Positions 1 to 6,782 of a DNA stretch of 10,843 bases are shown piece after piece. The stretch spans positions 1-10,843 of the forward strand of contig JAIDMV010000010.1 in the NCBI GenBank assembly GCA_029050385.1, read 5' to 3'. A program made the translations under genes and the position numbers. The notes under the pieces were generated by a model. That model was not told the origin of the DNA. It saw only the letters and a program-made list of their open reading frames with translations, and ran no database searches. This DNA comes from Anaeroplasmataceae bacterium. Lineage in GTDB: Bacteria; Bacillota_I; Bacilli_A; Acholeplasmatales; Anaeroplasmataceae. Every line of letters starts with the position of its first letter. Position 1 is the stretch's first letter.

Positions 1-2004
1 CTATATAATACTTATTATAATTATAGAACTCCATTAAATGTTCAAAATCCTTTCGGCAATTCTACTGAGGATTCTAAGACTGTGTTTGTTGTTAATAAGG
101 ATAAAAATGAACTTTCTGAAATGTCTTCTGCTATATCTAATTTAGTTACTACTACTTTAAATGAAGATGGATCATACATCAAGCAACCTTTCAATCAAAA
201 TAATAAATATGTAATGATTTATAGAGGTTCTACAGAATTTGAATTAAATAAAACCTATAATATCACTCCATATAATGAACAAATTGAATGGAACGATTTA
301 AAGGAGCATCAAGTTGCATTTGATGAAATCAAAGAAGATGTTAGAGATAATTTAATCGAAAATAAAGTAAGTTCTTATTCTAGCACACTATTAGAAAAGA
401 GACTTAAAAACGCAGAAATTGAAATCTATGATCCTTATATTGAGTATCAATTTAAGAATTCTTATTCAGATGAATATGAATTGATTAAACCTGCTAAGTT
501 TAATAATAACCTTATTTTCAAATTAACTTACACAGATCCAGATACTAAAGTTGCTTCTACTACTGAGTATTCTGTGGATGAATTCTATAATGAACAATTC
601 AGACAAAGTGCTTTATCTATTGTTGTTGAATACTTTCAATTAGAATATGTTTATAAATTCAAAAACATTTTATTAGAAGACGATCAAATTAGTGATATTG
701 AAGAGGAATTAAATAAAGCTATTAGTTCATTTAATAAAAATGAAAATGCAGCTTATCCTTCTTCTGTCGGATTAGAGACTTATCTTCTTGGAAGCTTTGG
801 TTATACAAATAAGGAAGATGTTTTAAAATATAATAAGCTTGCTTCTAATGCATTATTAAATAAGTATTTAAGCCAAAGTGTATTTGATGAATGGGCTGAA
901 AAACTTGAAGATGGTACATATCCTGATTCTCATACAGTTGATACCACTAAGTTAAACATCTTAAAGAATATATTAGATGCTGGAAATAAAAATTATTCTA
1001 ACCTTTTCTCTATCAACATTGATCATATCTTAATTTTCATTGATGATGATGGTGATGGTAGTCCAGATGATCCTAAAGATTTCTTAAAGAACTTCAGTGA
1101 TGCTCAAAAAGAAGAATTTAATCAAGCTTTATTAGCTTTAGCAAATGCAATTTATGATGAGGCAAATTGTGAAGTATTAACAAAATCAAATTCTATTTTA
1201 GATATCCTTAAATATGTTGTTGGTGCTTACAACAGAAATGAAAAATTATTCTCTCATCCTGATCAAACTTGGGAAAATTATAAAAAGTATAATTTCTTAT
1301 TAACTGCAGAGTCTCTATCTTCTAGTGGAGATACAACTCAAAGCAATGTAGGTAATTATGTTGAAGAATTTGGAACTTATGTTAAGGAGCTTTATAAAAA
1401 AGCTGTAGAAAATGATTTAAAGATTGAAGATAAGAAATCAACATTCTACTTTACAGAAAGTCTTGATAAGAATCCAAGCAAATTTGAAGATTTATGTGCT
1501 ACTCAATTTGGTTATCATATGATTGTTGTAAATAGCTATACTAAACCTTCTACTACTAAGAGCTTGGCATCTTCTGACCAATATGGTTACTATAAGAATA
1601 TTGAAATACTATTAAACGAAAAAGATACTGGAACAACAGATGATAATATCTTTGTTACTATTTCAGATGTATACAACGATTCAGAAGATACTGCAACAAT
1701 GAATCAGTTATTTGTATACTATGTTCAAAAACAAAAGAGTGCTACTTCTTCACTTGATTCTTCTTTACGTCAAGTGTTAAGTTCTATGTTCGATGATGCT
1801 ATATCACGTTATACTTCATCTTCATTCCAAAATTTCCTATTGTTTAAGGATTTAAATATTGTTTCAGATACAGCTACATTAACTCAACAATTAGCAAATT
1901 ATGAAGCGTATTTAAAACGAGTATCTCAAGATTATAAAACTGATGATGATTTTGATTCATGGTATAGTACTTCATTAGATTGGTCTAGACCATACGAAAA
2001 TTAA
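1..2004 (+). CDS. Parvulin-type peptidyl-prolyl isomerase / foldase, 5'-truncated by window edge
   Basis: The frame is open from base 1, so this is the C-terminal 667 residues of a longer protein (residue 1 = first codon of the window). The GTG at 82 is internal and not a credible start. A parvulin (rotamase) domain is visible. Its first strand carries His-Ile-Leu at residues 342-344, and its last strand is TQFGYHMIVV at 501-510, the conserved end of PrsA/SurA rotamase domains. Between them lies a long, divergent helical stretch. Residues about 180-320 look like a SurA/PrsA N-terminal chaperone segment (YSVDEFY, then helices ending in NKYLS). Residues about 65-155 resemble the tail of an earlier module, so the whole protein may contain more than one. 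The acidic loop DDDGDGSPDD at 348-357 follows the first strand and resembles an EF-hand loop. No signal peptide can be seen because the N-terminus is missing; relatives are exported, usually lipid-anchored, and fold secreted proteins. It has its own terminator. Family assignment is fairly good; catalytic activity is uncertain given the divergence. Confidence 0.7.
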   Translation, partial: LYNTYYNYRTPLNVQNPFGNSTEDSKTVFVVNKDKNELSEMSSAISNLVTTTLNEDGSYIKQPFNQNNKYVMIYRGSTEFELNKTYNITPYNEQIEWNDLKEHQVAFDEIKEDVRDNLIENKVSSYSSTLLEKRLKNAEIEIYDPYIEYQFKNSYSDEYELIKPAKFNNNLIFKLTYTDPDTKVASTTEYSVDEFYNEQFRQSALSIVVEYFQLEYVYKFKNILLEDDQISDIEEELNKAISSFNKNENAAYPSSVGLETYLLGSFGYTNKEDVLKYNKLASNALLNKYLSQSVFDEWAEKLEDGTYPDSHTVDTTKLNILKNILDAGNKNYSNLFSINIDHILIFIDDDGDGSPDDPKDFLKNFSDAQKEEFNQALLALANAIYDEANCEVLTKSNSILDILKYVVGAYNRNEKLFSHPDQTWENYKKYNFLLTAESLSSSGDTTQSNVGNYVEEFGTYVKELYKKAVENDLKIEDKKSTFYFTESLDKNPSKFEDLCATQFGYHMIVVNSYTKPSTTKSLASSDQYGYYKNIEILLNEKDTGTTDDNIFVTISDVYNDSEDTATMNQLFVYYVQKQKSATSSLDSSLRQVLSSMFDDAISRYTSSSFQNFLLFKDLNIVSDTATLTQQLANYEAYLKRVSQDYKTDDDFDSWYSTSLDWSRPYEN

Positions 2005-2010
2005 TCATTT

Positions 2011-2040
2011 AAAACCTGTAATTTATTTTACAGGTTTTTT
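2011..2040 (+). terminator. Rho-independent terminator of the parvulin gene
   Basis: A perfect 11-bp stem (2011-2021 with 2028-2038) has a 6-nt loop and a run of six Ts (2035-2040), followed after one C by four more. It begins 6 nt after the TAA stop of the foldase gene. The T-run is in the correct orientation for plus-strand transcripts. Confidence 0.9.
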
Positions 2041-2059
2041 CTTTTGCAGTTTTTAAAAC

Positions 2060-2089
2060 AAAAAAGATGGTATTTTAAAATACCATCTT
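2060..2089 (-). terminator. Rho-independent terminator of tex
   Basis: A perfect 26-nt palindrome spans 2064-2089. On the minus strand it is followed by a run of six Ts (As at 2060-2065 on the plus strand). It lies about 30 nt downstream of the tex stop. Together with the plus-strand terminator just to its left it isolates the two convergent genes. Confidence 0.85.
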
Positions 2090-2120
2090 AATGCTCAATT
2101 TTAATCTCATTTGTTTTCAA

Positions 2121-4289
2121 TTACATTTTATACAAGGCCAAAGCCATCTTATGCTTATCATAGTCAATGTCTATTACATGAACGTGTATTTCATCACCAA
2201 CATTTAGTATATCTGCTGGATGATTTACTTTTTGAGTAGACATTTTAGAAACATGTAATAAGCCATCATATTTTACTCCACAATCAATGAAAGCTCCAAA
2301 ATCAACAACATTACGAACTATACCATCTAGTTCATCACCGATTTTAACGTCCTCAAAATGCATTATATCGCTTCTTAGCTTTAATCCTGGATAACTATCA
2401 CGAATATCCCTTAAAGGCGCTACAAAGGCATCTAGAATGTCATTTAAGGTATACATATCAATTGAGAATTCTTTATGCAAAGCCTCTTTATCAAGGTGGG
2501 CTACTGCCTCTGCCATCTCTTCACTACCAATATCCTTAGAACTTAAATTCATTTTCTTTAAAATCGCTTCAGCTTTATCATAGCTTTCTGGATGGATTGG
2601 AGTCATATCCAAAGGGTTTGCCCCTTCAAGAATTCTTAAGAATCCTACACATTGTTCATAAGTTTTAGGTCCTAATTTTGCAACCTTTTTCAATTCCTCA
2701 CGACTATGGAACTTGTCATTCTTTTCACGATAATCGATAATGTTCTTAGCAACACCCTTAGATAGTCCTGATACATAGCTTAAAAGGGATGGAGAACAAG
2801 TATTTAAGTTCACACCAACTTTATTCACTGCGTCCACAACAACATCCTCTAAAGACTTACTTAGCTTATTCTGGGCGATATCATGTTGATATTGTCCTAC
2901 ACCAATAGACTTAGGCTCTATTTTAACCAATTCAGCTAGAGGGTCTTGAATTCTTCTAGCAATAGAGATTGCGGAACGCTGTTCTACAGATAAATCTGGG
3001 AATTCCTCCATAGCTAACGGAGAGGCTGAATATACTGAAGCCCCTGCTTCACTTACAACAACATATTTTGCAGGTAGATGATTTTCATTAATTACCTCTG
3101 CGATGAAGCTCTCTGTTTCTCTACTTGCTGTTCCATTTCCAATTGCAATAATTTCCACTTTATATTTTGTAATCAAATCAATAATCGTTTTCTTTGACTT
3201 TTCTAGGACTCTTGGATCAATGGTAGCTCCCTTAGCCTTTTCATTTGGGTAAATAACTCCTATTTCAAGAACCTTAGAGTTAGGAGAAATTACAGCAAGC
3301 TTACATCCTGTACGGAAAGCAGGATCAACCCCTAATACAACATGTCCCTTCATAGGGGCCTGTAATAATAAATGCTGAAGATTAATGGAGAAGATATGAA
3401 TTGCCTGTTCTTCTGCCTTTTCAGTTAAAATAACACGAATTTCTCTTTGAATTGAAGGTGCAATCAAACGCTTGTAGGCATCTTGAATAGAATCAACTAA
3501 TTCATCATTAAATATGGAATTATAATTATGTGTCACATGATATCGGATATGCTCAACATCACGATCTGGCTGTAAACCGACTGTAACTGTAATGACATCT
3601 TCATTCTCAGCTCGATTGATTGCAAGAACTCTATGAGGCTTAATGAAAGCAAGCTTCTCTGTGGCTTCGTAATAATTCTTATATTTTTCTTCAGGGTCTA
3701 AATCATTATTTTTCTTTTTGCAGCTAATTGTACCATATTTTAAGGAAGTCTCTCTAATATGCTTACGATATTCTGCATTATCAGAAATCTTTTCAGCAAC
3801 GATATACTTTGCTTGAGTGATAGCCTCTTCCACTGTAGGAACCTTTTCTGTGATATATTCCTTTGCAATCTCAATCTTATCTCCCGTACGTGGAAGACTT
3901 AACATAATATCGGCTAGAGGTTCTAAACCAAGAGCTATAGCCGTTGTTGCTTTTGTCTTTTTCTTTTCTTTATAAGGACGATATAAATCTTCAACTTCAA
4001 TTAATTTAGAGGCTTTTAAAATTTCTTCTTTCAACTCATCTGTCATAAGCCCTTTTTCATCAATTAAACGAATCACATCATCCTTACGCTTTTGTAAGGA
4101 AAGTCCATATTGATATTCATCATCAATTACACGAATCTGCTCTTCATCTAGGCCTCCAGTTACCTCTTTACGATATCTGGCAATAAAAGCAACTGTAGCA
4201 TCATTTTCTAATAATTCTAAAACTGCCTTTACCTGTTCTTCCTTTACTTTTAATTCTTTTGCAATACTTTTAATAATTTCTTCATTCAT
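2121..4289 (-). CDS. tex: Tex, S1-domain RNA-binding transcription accessory protein
   Basis: This is a 722-residue full-length Tex (YhgF/YdcI family), a cytoplasmic nucleic-acid-binding protein linked to transcription. The domain order is the family's: a helical N-terminal region with the FIARYRKE motif near residue 35 and EDLYRPYKEKKKTKA near 100; a YqgF/RNase H-like fold starting at GVDPAFRTG near 320, with GNGTASRETE near 385; the SEAGASVYSASPLA segment; helix-hairpin-helix repeats about 490-550 (LNTCSPSLLSYVSGL and KLGPKTYEQCVGFL); and a C-terminal S1 domain about 645-719 (VVDFGAFID, GLLHVSKMS). The ATG has an excellent ribosome binding site, AGGAGGA at 4296-4302. That site abuts the T-tract of the upstream gene's hairpin, so tex needs either read-through or a promoter inside the end of the upstream gene. 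It ends at its own terminator. Identification is secure; the precise cellular role of Tex in Bacillota is not settled. Confidence 0.96.
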   Translation of the reverse strand: MNEEIIKSIAKELKVKEEQVKAVLELLENDATVAFIARYRKEVTGGLDEEQIRVIDDEYQYGLSLQKRKDDVIRLIDEKGLMTDELKEEILKASKLIEVEDLYRPYKEKKKTKATTAIALGLEPLADIMLSLPRTGDKIEIAKEYITEKVPTVEEAITQAKYIVAEKISDNAEYRKHIRETSLKYGTISCKKKNNDLDPEEKYKNYYEATEKLAFIKPHRVLAINRAENEDVITVTVGLQPDRDVEHIRYHVTHNYNSIFNDELVDSIQDAYKRLIAPSIQREIRVILTEKAEEQAIHIFSINLQHLLLQAPMKGHVVLGVDPAFRTGCKLAVISPNSKVLEIGVIYPNEKAKGATIDPRVLEKSKKTIIDLITKYKVEIIAIGNGTASRETESFIAEVINENHLPAKYVVVSEAGASVYSASPLAMEEFPDLSVEQRSAISIARRIQDPLAELVKIEPKSIGVGQYQHDIAQNKLSKSLEDVVVDAVNKVGVNLNTCSPSLLSYVSGLSKGVAKNIIDYREKNDKFHSREELKKVAKLGPKTYEQCVGFLRILEGANPLDMTPIHPESYDKAEAILKKMNLSSKDIGSEEMAEAVAHLDKEALHKEFSIDMYTLNDILDAFVAPLRDIRDSYPGLKLRSDIMHFEDVKIGDELDGIVRNVVDFGAFIDCGVKYDGLLHVSKMSTQKVNHPADILNVGDEIHVHVIDIDYDKHKMALALYKM

Positions 4290-4302
4290 TGTTATTCCTC
4301 CT

Positions 4303-4330
4303 AAAAAAGAAAGCCTCCATAATGAGGCTT
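4303..4330 (-). terminator. Hairpin terminator between the membrane-protein gene and tex
   Basis: A 7-bp stem, AAGCCTC (4311-4317) with GAGGCTT (4324-4330), has a 6-nt loop. On the minus strand it is followed by a TCTTTTTT-type tract. It starts 12 nt after the stop of the 234-residue membrane protein. The T-tract runs straight into the tex ribosome binding site (4296-4302), so it could also act as an attenuator in a tex leader. Confidence 0.7.
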
Positions 4331-4342
4331 ATTGGATATCTT

Positions 4343-5047
4343 TTATAAAGTCTTTAAATAATTCATTGCATAACGGATAGATGAATTGAAAACATCTGTC
4401 CAAGATTTAGTAGAAATGATATGACTCTGTTTGCCAGTCTCTTCATCTTCATATTCAATCTTTTGTTGATACTTACCATCTTTAATGTAAATAAATGCAG
4501 GCTCATAACTTAATGCATCTTCTGAATATAAGCCACCAAAGGTAGAATCCATAAGAATGGAAACATTCGTAGCACTATCCACGGAAACATCAACTACATA
4601 TAACTCAACAGACACACCCTTTGCCTTTGCCTTATCTACTTCTAATTGAAGTTGCGCTAAACGTGTGATAAGTTCAGCATAGTCTTTATTATAATGATCT
4701 TCATCCTTTTCATCAGCATAATATGCTTTTCCATCATAGACAAAAATGAAAATATCCTCTGCATTATCTCCACGATCTAAATGTCTTACAATTGTTTGAT
4801 AATTTTCTTTGTTAAACTTAATTTTATTTTCATTATCAACTAAAACTTCTTCATTAAAATAAACTTTGTCAGATACATATGTATTATCCTTCTTAGTTCC
4901 AAAATATACTCCAAGTCCTACACCTAATCCTATACCAATAACTAAAACTATGGATAGAATGATGATAAGCCATTTTTTATTGATTTTACTTTCTTTTTTC
5001 TGGTCCTTCGTTGTTGCACGAGATACCTTACGAACTGCTCTTGCCAA
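4343..5047 (-). CDS. Single-pass membrane protein with thioredoxin-like extracellular domain lacking cysteines
   Basis: The protein has 234 residues. Residues 1-25 are strongly basic and should be cytoplasmic. Residues about 26-50 form one membrane helix ending in a Gly-x-Gly-rich stretch. The remaining ~185 residues should lie outside. The outer part reads like a thioredoxin fold: a strand DIFIFVYDGKAYY near 98-110, a helix YAELITRLAQLQ near 123-134, a strand VELYVVDVS near 147-155, and EPAFIYIKDGKY near 182-193, matching the cis-proline and following strand of thioredoxins. There is no cysteine anywhere, so it cannot be a thiol oxidoreductase; a binding or scaffolding role is possible. The start is TTG at 5047, chosen because AGGAGGG lies 7 nt upstream and no in-frame ATG or GTG is close. 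It has a strong promoter and its own hairpin downstream, so it is probably a single-gene unit. The fold assignment is inference from the strand/helix pattern. Confidence 0.75.
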   Translation of the reverse strand: MARAVRKVSRATTKDQKKESKINKKWLIIILSIVLVIGIGLGVGLGVYFGTKKDNTYVSDKVYFNEEVLVDNENKIKFNKENYQTIVRHLDRGDNAEDIFIFVYDGKAYYADEKDEDHYNKDYAELITRLAQLQLEVDKAKAKGVSVELYVVDVSVDSATNVSILMDSTFGGLYSEDALSYEPAFIYIKDGKYQQKIEYEDEETGKQSHIISTKSWTDVFNSSIRYAMNYLKTL

Positions 5048-5054
5048 GGTGAAT

Positions 5055-5061
5055 CCCTCCT
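5055..5061 (-). promoter_or_regulatory. Ribosome binding site fixing a TTG start
   Basis: AGGAGGG on the minus strand lies 7 nt before the TTG at 5045-5047. It is the main reason for accepting the rare start codon of the 234-residue membrane protein. Confidence 0.8.
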
Positions 5062-5079
5062 ATATTTTACATCTAATAT

Positions 5080-5108
5080 ATTATAAAATAAAATGGTAAA
5101 AATTTCAA
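5080..5108 (-). promoter_or_regulatory. SigA-type promoter of the thioredoxin-like membrane protein gene
   Basis: On the minus strand a -35 box TTGAAA (5103-5108) and a perfect -10 box TATAAT (5080-5085) are separated by 17 bp. Transcription should start around 5072-5074, giving a short leader that contains the AGGAGGG site. Confidence 0.8.
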
Positions 5109-5158
5109 GGAAAAAGACTATTTTTCATTTATAAGTTTAAAATATCTGTTATGAAATC

Positions 5159-5186
5159 AAAAAGACATTCCAAAAGGAATGCCTTT
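5159..5186 (-). terminator. Terminator of the LolA-like lipoprotein gene
   Basis: An 11-bp stem (5161-5171 with 5176-5186) has a 4-nt loop and begins 7 nt after the stop codon. In the minus-strand RNA the only non-Watson-Crick pair is a G-U wobble; read on the plus strand the same position is an A-C mismatch. This favours leftward function. The U-tract is short (five Us, three of them in the stem). Confidence 0.75.
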
Positions 5187-5193
5187 TACACTA

Positions 5194-6147
5194 TTATGCT
5201 AATGTTATACTATTTGCAACATTGATATAATCATCAATTGTAAGCTGATTTGAGAAGATTGTAATCTCATAGTTTCCATTATAGAACTTCATTGTATTTT
5301 CATTGATGAAACCTAATCCACAAGCAAGGAATTCTATACTATCATATGTATCAATAGCTACTACCTCATCGGTAACCTCTACTAATGACACAATAATTGT
5401 ATAAGAGCTTTCTCCACTGTAGCAAAGAATAGTTGTATCATCCTTTTTGCTTGAGGAGGCAAGCTGACTACCTTCCACAACATAACCTGCAGTAAGAGTT
5501 AAGGAAGTTTCTTCCTCATTAGGTTTTTCCTCTTGTGCACCTAAATATTTCTTTTCATTGAAATTATCCTTACCTAAGTTACTATTTGGAGTAAAGGTAT
5601 CAAAATCCACTACAATACATTCTTCATTTTTATCATTTAGAAATACAGTCTTTTTTGGTTTGAAGTTCGCATCACAGGTATATTTCATTTTATTTAGCTT
5701 TTGATTTGTCTTATGTGCTATCTTACATTCAATGACAATATCTGTGCCTTCTTGACTTCCAGTAGCCTCTGTATCCGCCTTGATATCCTTATTGATAGCT
5801 TCTAGCAAATAAGCATGTGAACTATTTAATGGCCAATTGCTATCAAAGCGGAATTCCTTATTTAAGGAAGGGGTAATTACATAAACACCTGTATCATTTT
5901 TAATAATAAGCTGCTCATTATCTCCTTTAAAGCTTACCTTATAGTATGCTGGAGATAAGTAATCCACCGCAACATTGACACTTACATTTTTGTCTGGTCT
6001 TTGGATTGTCATCTTAGATGTCAAGCTATAAGAACTTAAACCAGATAGATAGTTGGTAACTCTCGTAACCTCATCAATATTGTCTTTGTTTTTACATCCT
6101 ACTAATACTAATAAACTCAATAAAATTAAACCAAATATTTTTTTCAT
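5194..6147 (-). CDS. Lipoprotein with LolA-like domain and DUF4367-like C-terminal domain
   Basis: The protein has 317 residues when started at the ATG at 6147. That start is preferred over the ATG 12 nt upstream (6159) because GGGTGG lies just before it and because it yields a compact signal peptide; the upstream ATG has no ribosome binding site. Residues 1-17 are a type II signal peptide with lipobox LVGC, so Cys18 would be lipidated by Lgt (encoded in this window) and the protein anchored outside the cytoplasmic membrane. Residues about 28-185 resemble LolA/GerS-like lipoprotein-carrier folds (NYLSGLSSYSLTSKMTI, SPAYYKVSFKG, NDTGVYVITPSLNKEFRF). A linker rich in Glu and Lys follows near 200-215. 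Residues about 218-313 resemble DUF4367, with MKFYNGNYEITIFSN near 286-300. There are five further cysteines (141, 158, 177, 242, 276). Exact function is unknown; relatives include sporulation/germination lipoproteins such as GerS. The lipoprotein call is strong, domain calls moderate. Confidence 0.8.
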   Translation of the reverse strand: MKKIFGLILLSLLVLVGCKNKDNIDEVTRVTNYLSGLSSYSLTSKMTIQRPDKNVSVNVAVDYLSPAYYKVSFKGDNEQLIIKNDTGVYVITPSLNKEFRFDSNWPLNSSHAYLLEAINKDIKADTEATGSQEGTDIVIECKIAHKTNQKLNKMKYTCDANFKPKKTVFLNDKNEECIVVDFDTFTPNSNLGKDNFNEKKYLGAQEEKPNEEETSLTLTAGYVVEGSQLASSSKKDDTTILCYSGESSYTIIVSLVEVTDEVVAIDTYDSIEFLACGLGFINENTMKFYNGNYEITIFSNQLTIDDYINVANSITLA

Positions 6148-6169
6148 TTTTCCACCCATCTTTTATAAT
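6141..6169 (+). promoter_or_regulatory. Possible promoter of the small DUF378 gene
   Basis: A perfect -10 box TATAAT lies at 6164-6169 on the plus strand, with a weak -35 match TTTTCA (6141-6146) 17 bp upstream. Transcription would start near 6176, leaving a leader of about 80 nt that contains both copies of the direct repeat. The -35 overlaps the start region of the divergent lipoprotein gene. The call is tentative because the -35 is poor. Confidence 0.35.
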
Positions 6170-6196
6170 CACTAAACAATATGCTTTAATCCATTG

Positions 6197-6241
6197 AACT
6201 ATGCATAAAGTTGCTTCTTTTCGTTAAAACTATGTATAAAG
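6197..6241 (+). repeat. Two 14-bp direct repeats upstream of the DUF378 gene
   Basis: AACTATGCATAAAG (6197-6210) and AACTATGTATAAAG (6228-6241) match at 13 of 14 positions and are offset by 31 bp, close to three helical turns. They lie in the region between the divergent lipoprotein and yuzA-like genes. The second copy runs into the GGAGG ribosome binding site. They could be binding sites for a regulator or a chance AT-rich match. Confidence 0.5.
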
Positions 6242-6255
6242 GAGGAAGTAAAGAA

Positions 6256-6468
6256 ATGTCTATAATACAAAAAATAGCCCTTGTATTTACCATTATCGGT
6301 GGTATAGCATGGGCTGTAGTAGGAATATTTAATTTTAATATTGTTACATGGTTATTTCAAGAAGGCTCTGTTCTAACAAGAATTGTTTATATTTTCATTG
6401 GAATTTGTGCCCTATTTAATATTGTAGCTTTATTCTTACCTAATCGTCATCATTTAATGGAAGAATAG
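6256..6468 (+). CDS. yuzA: Small DUF378 (YuzA-type) membrane protein
   Basis: The protein has 70 residues. The start is the ATG at 6256, preceded by AAAGGAGGAAG at 6238-6248; upstream in-frame starts at 6211 (TTG) and 6232 (ATG) would place this ribosome binding site inside the coding region. Two membrane helices fit residues about 4-25 and 39-61. The sequence shows the DUF378 pattern: KIALVFTIIGGIAWAVVGIF, then a short hydrophobic turn with NIVTWLF, then LTRIVYIFIGICALFNI. The tail is polar (PNRHHLMEE). The family is widespread in Bacillota and its biochemical role is unknown. Its last 29 bp overlap the 3' end of acpS on the other strand, and no terminator follows, so the transcript probably runs into acpS antisense. 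The symbol follows the B. subtilis family member. Confidence 0.85.
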   Translation: MSIIQKIALVFTIIGGIAWAVVGIFNFNIVTWLFQEGSVLTRIVYIFIGICALFNIVALFLPNRHHLMEE

Positions 6469-6781
6469 CCACAGCAACACTATAATTATCTGTATGAGAG
6501 AAGCTTAAACTTAGTTCAACTCTCTCATTGTGAATAAGAGCGTAGGGAACACCAAGCTTATCATTTAAGATAGTTATATCTTGAAATGCTACTCCTGTTT
6601 GATAGCATTTGAAGATTGCCTCCTTACAGGCAAAACGAGAGGATAGATATTCTATCCTTCTTTTTTTATTCGTAATCGTATTATAATAGGATAATTCTTG
6701 TTCTGTCAGGATGTGTCTGATAAAACGCTCATCCCTATGTTCTATATCCTTATGCTCAACTAGATCTATCCCAACACGCAT
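6440..6781 (-). CDS. acpS: Holo-[acyl-carrier-protein] synthase AcpS
   Basis: The protein has 113 residues, slightly shorter than the usual ~118-125. AcpS transfers the 4'-phosphopantetheine arm of CoA to a serine of apo-ACP, activating it for fatty acid synthesis in the cytoplasm. Family motifs are clear: GIDLVEH at 4-10 with the metal-binding Asp6; SRFACKEAIFKCYQTG at 48-63 with Glu54; then LNDKLGVPYALI near 72-83 and LSFSHTDNYSVAVAIL near 92-107. It is the last gene of the hprK operon. Its ATG follows the whiA stop after a single base, and its ribosome binding site (AAAGGAAG) lies inside whiA, so coupling to whiA translation is likely. No terminator hairpin is visible after the stop. Its final codons overlap those of the convergent DUF378 gene by 29 bp. 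Identification is secure. Confidence 0.93.
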   Translation of the reverse strand: MRVGIDLVEHKDIEHRDERFIRHILTEQELSYYNTITNKKRRIEYLSSRFACKEAIFKCYQTGVAFQDITILNDKLGVPYALIHNERVELSLSFSHTDNYSVAVAILPLNDDD

Positions 6782-6782
6782 A

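Noticed and set aside
82..84. GTG as the start of the foldase gene
   Set aside because: The frame is open back to base 1 and reads as protein, and there is no ribosome binding site; the gene starts outside the window.
4866..5099. 77-codon plus-strand frame opposite the membrane-protein gene
   Set aside because: Antisense to a well-supported gene with promoter and ribosome binding site; low-complexity translation and no ribosome binding site.
6157..6159. Upstream ATG as start of the lipoprotein
   Set aside because: It has no ribosome binding site, and its codons contain the GGGTGG that serves the ATG at 6147; the shorter form gives a standard lipoprotein signal peptide.
6217..6240. TATAAA at 6235-6240 as -10 of the DUF378 gene
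   Set aside because: Transcription would begin after the ribosome binding site at 6241-6245, which contradicts its use.
6494..6528. Inverted repeat ATGAGAG/CTCTCAT as terminator after the DUF378 gene
   Set aside because: The loop is 21 nt, there is no T-tract, and it lies in acpS coding sequence.
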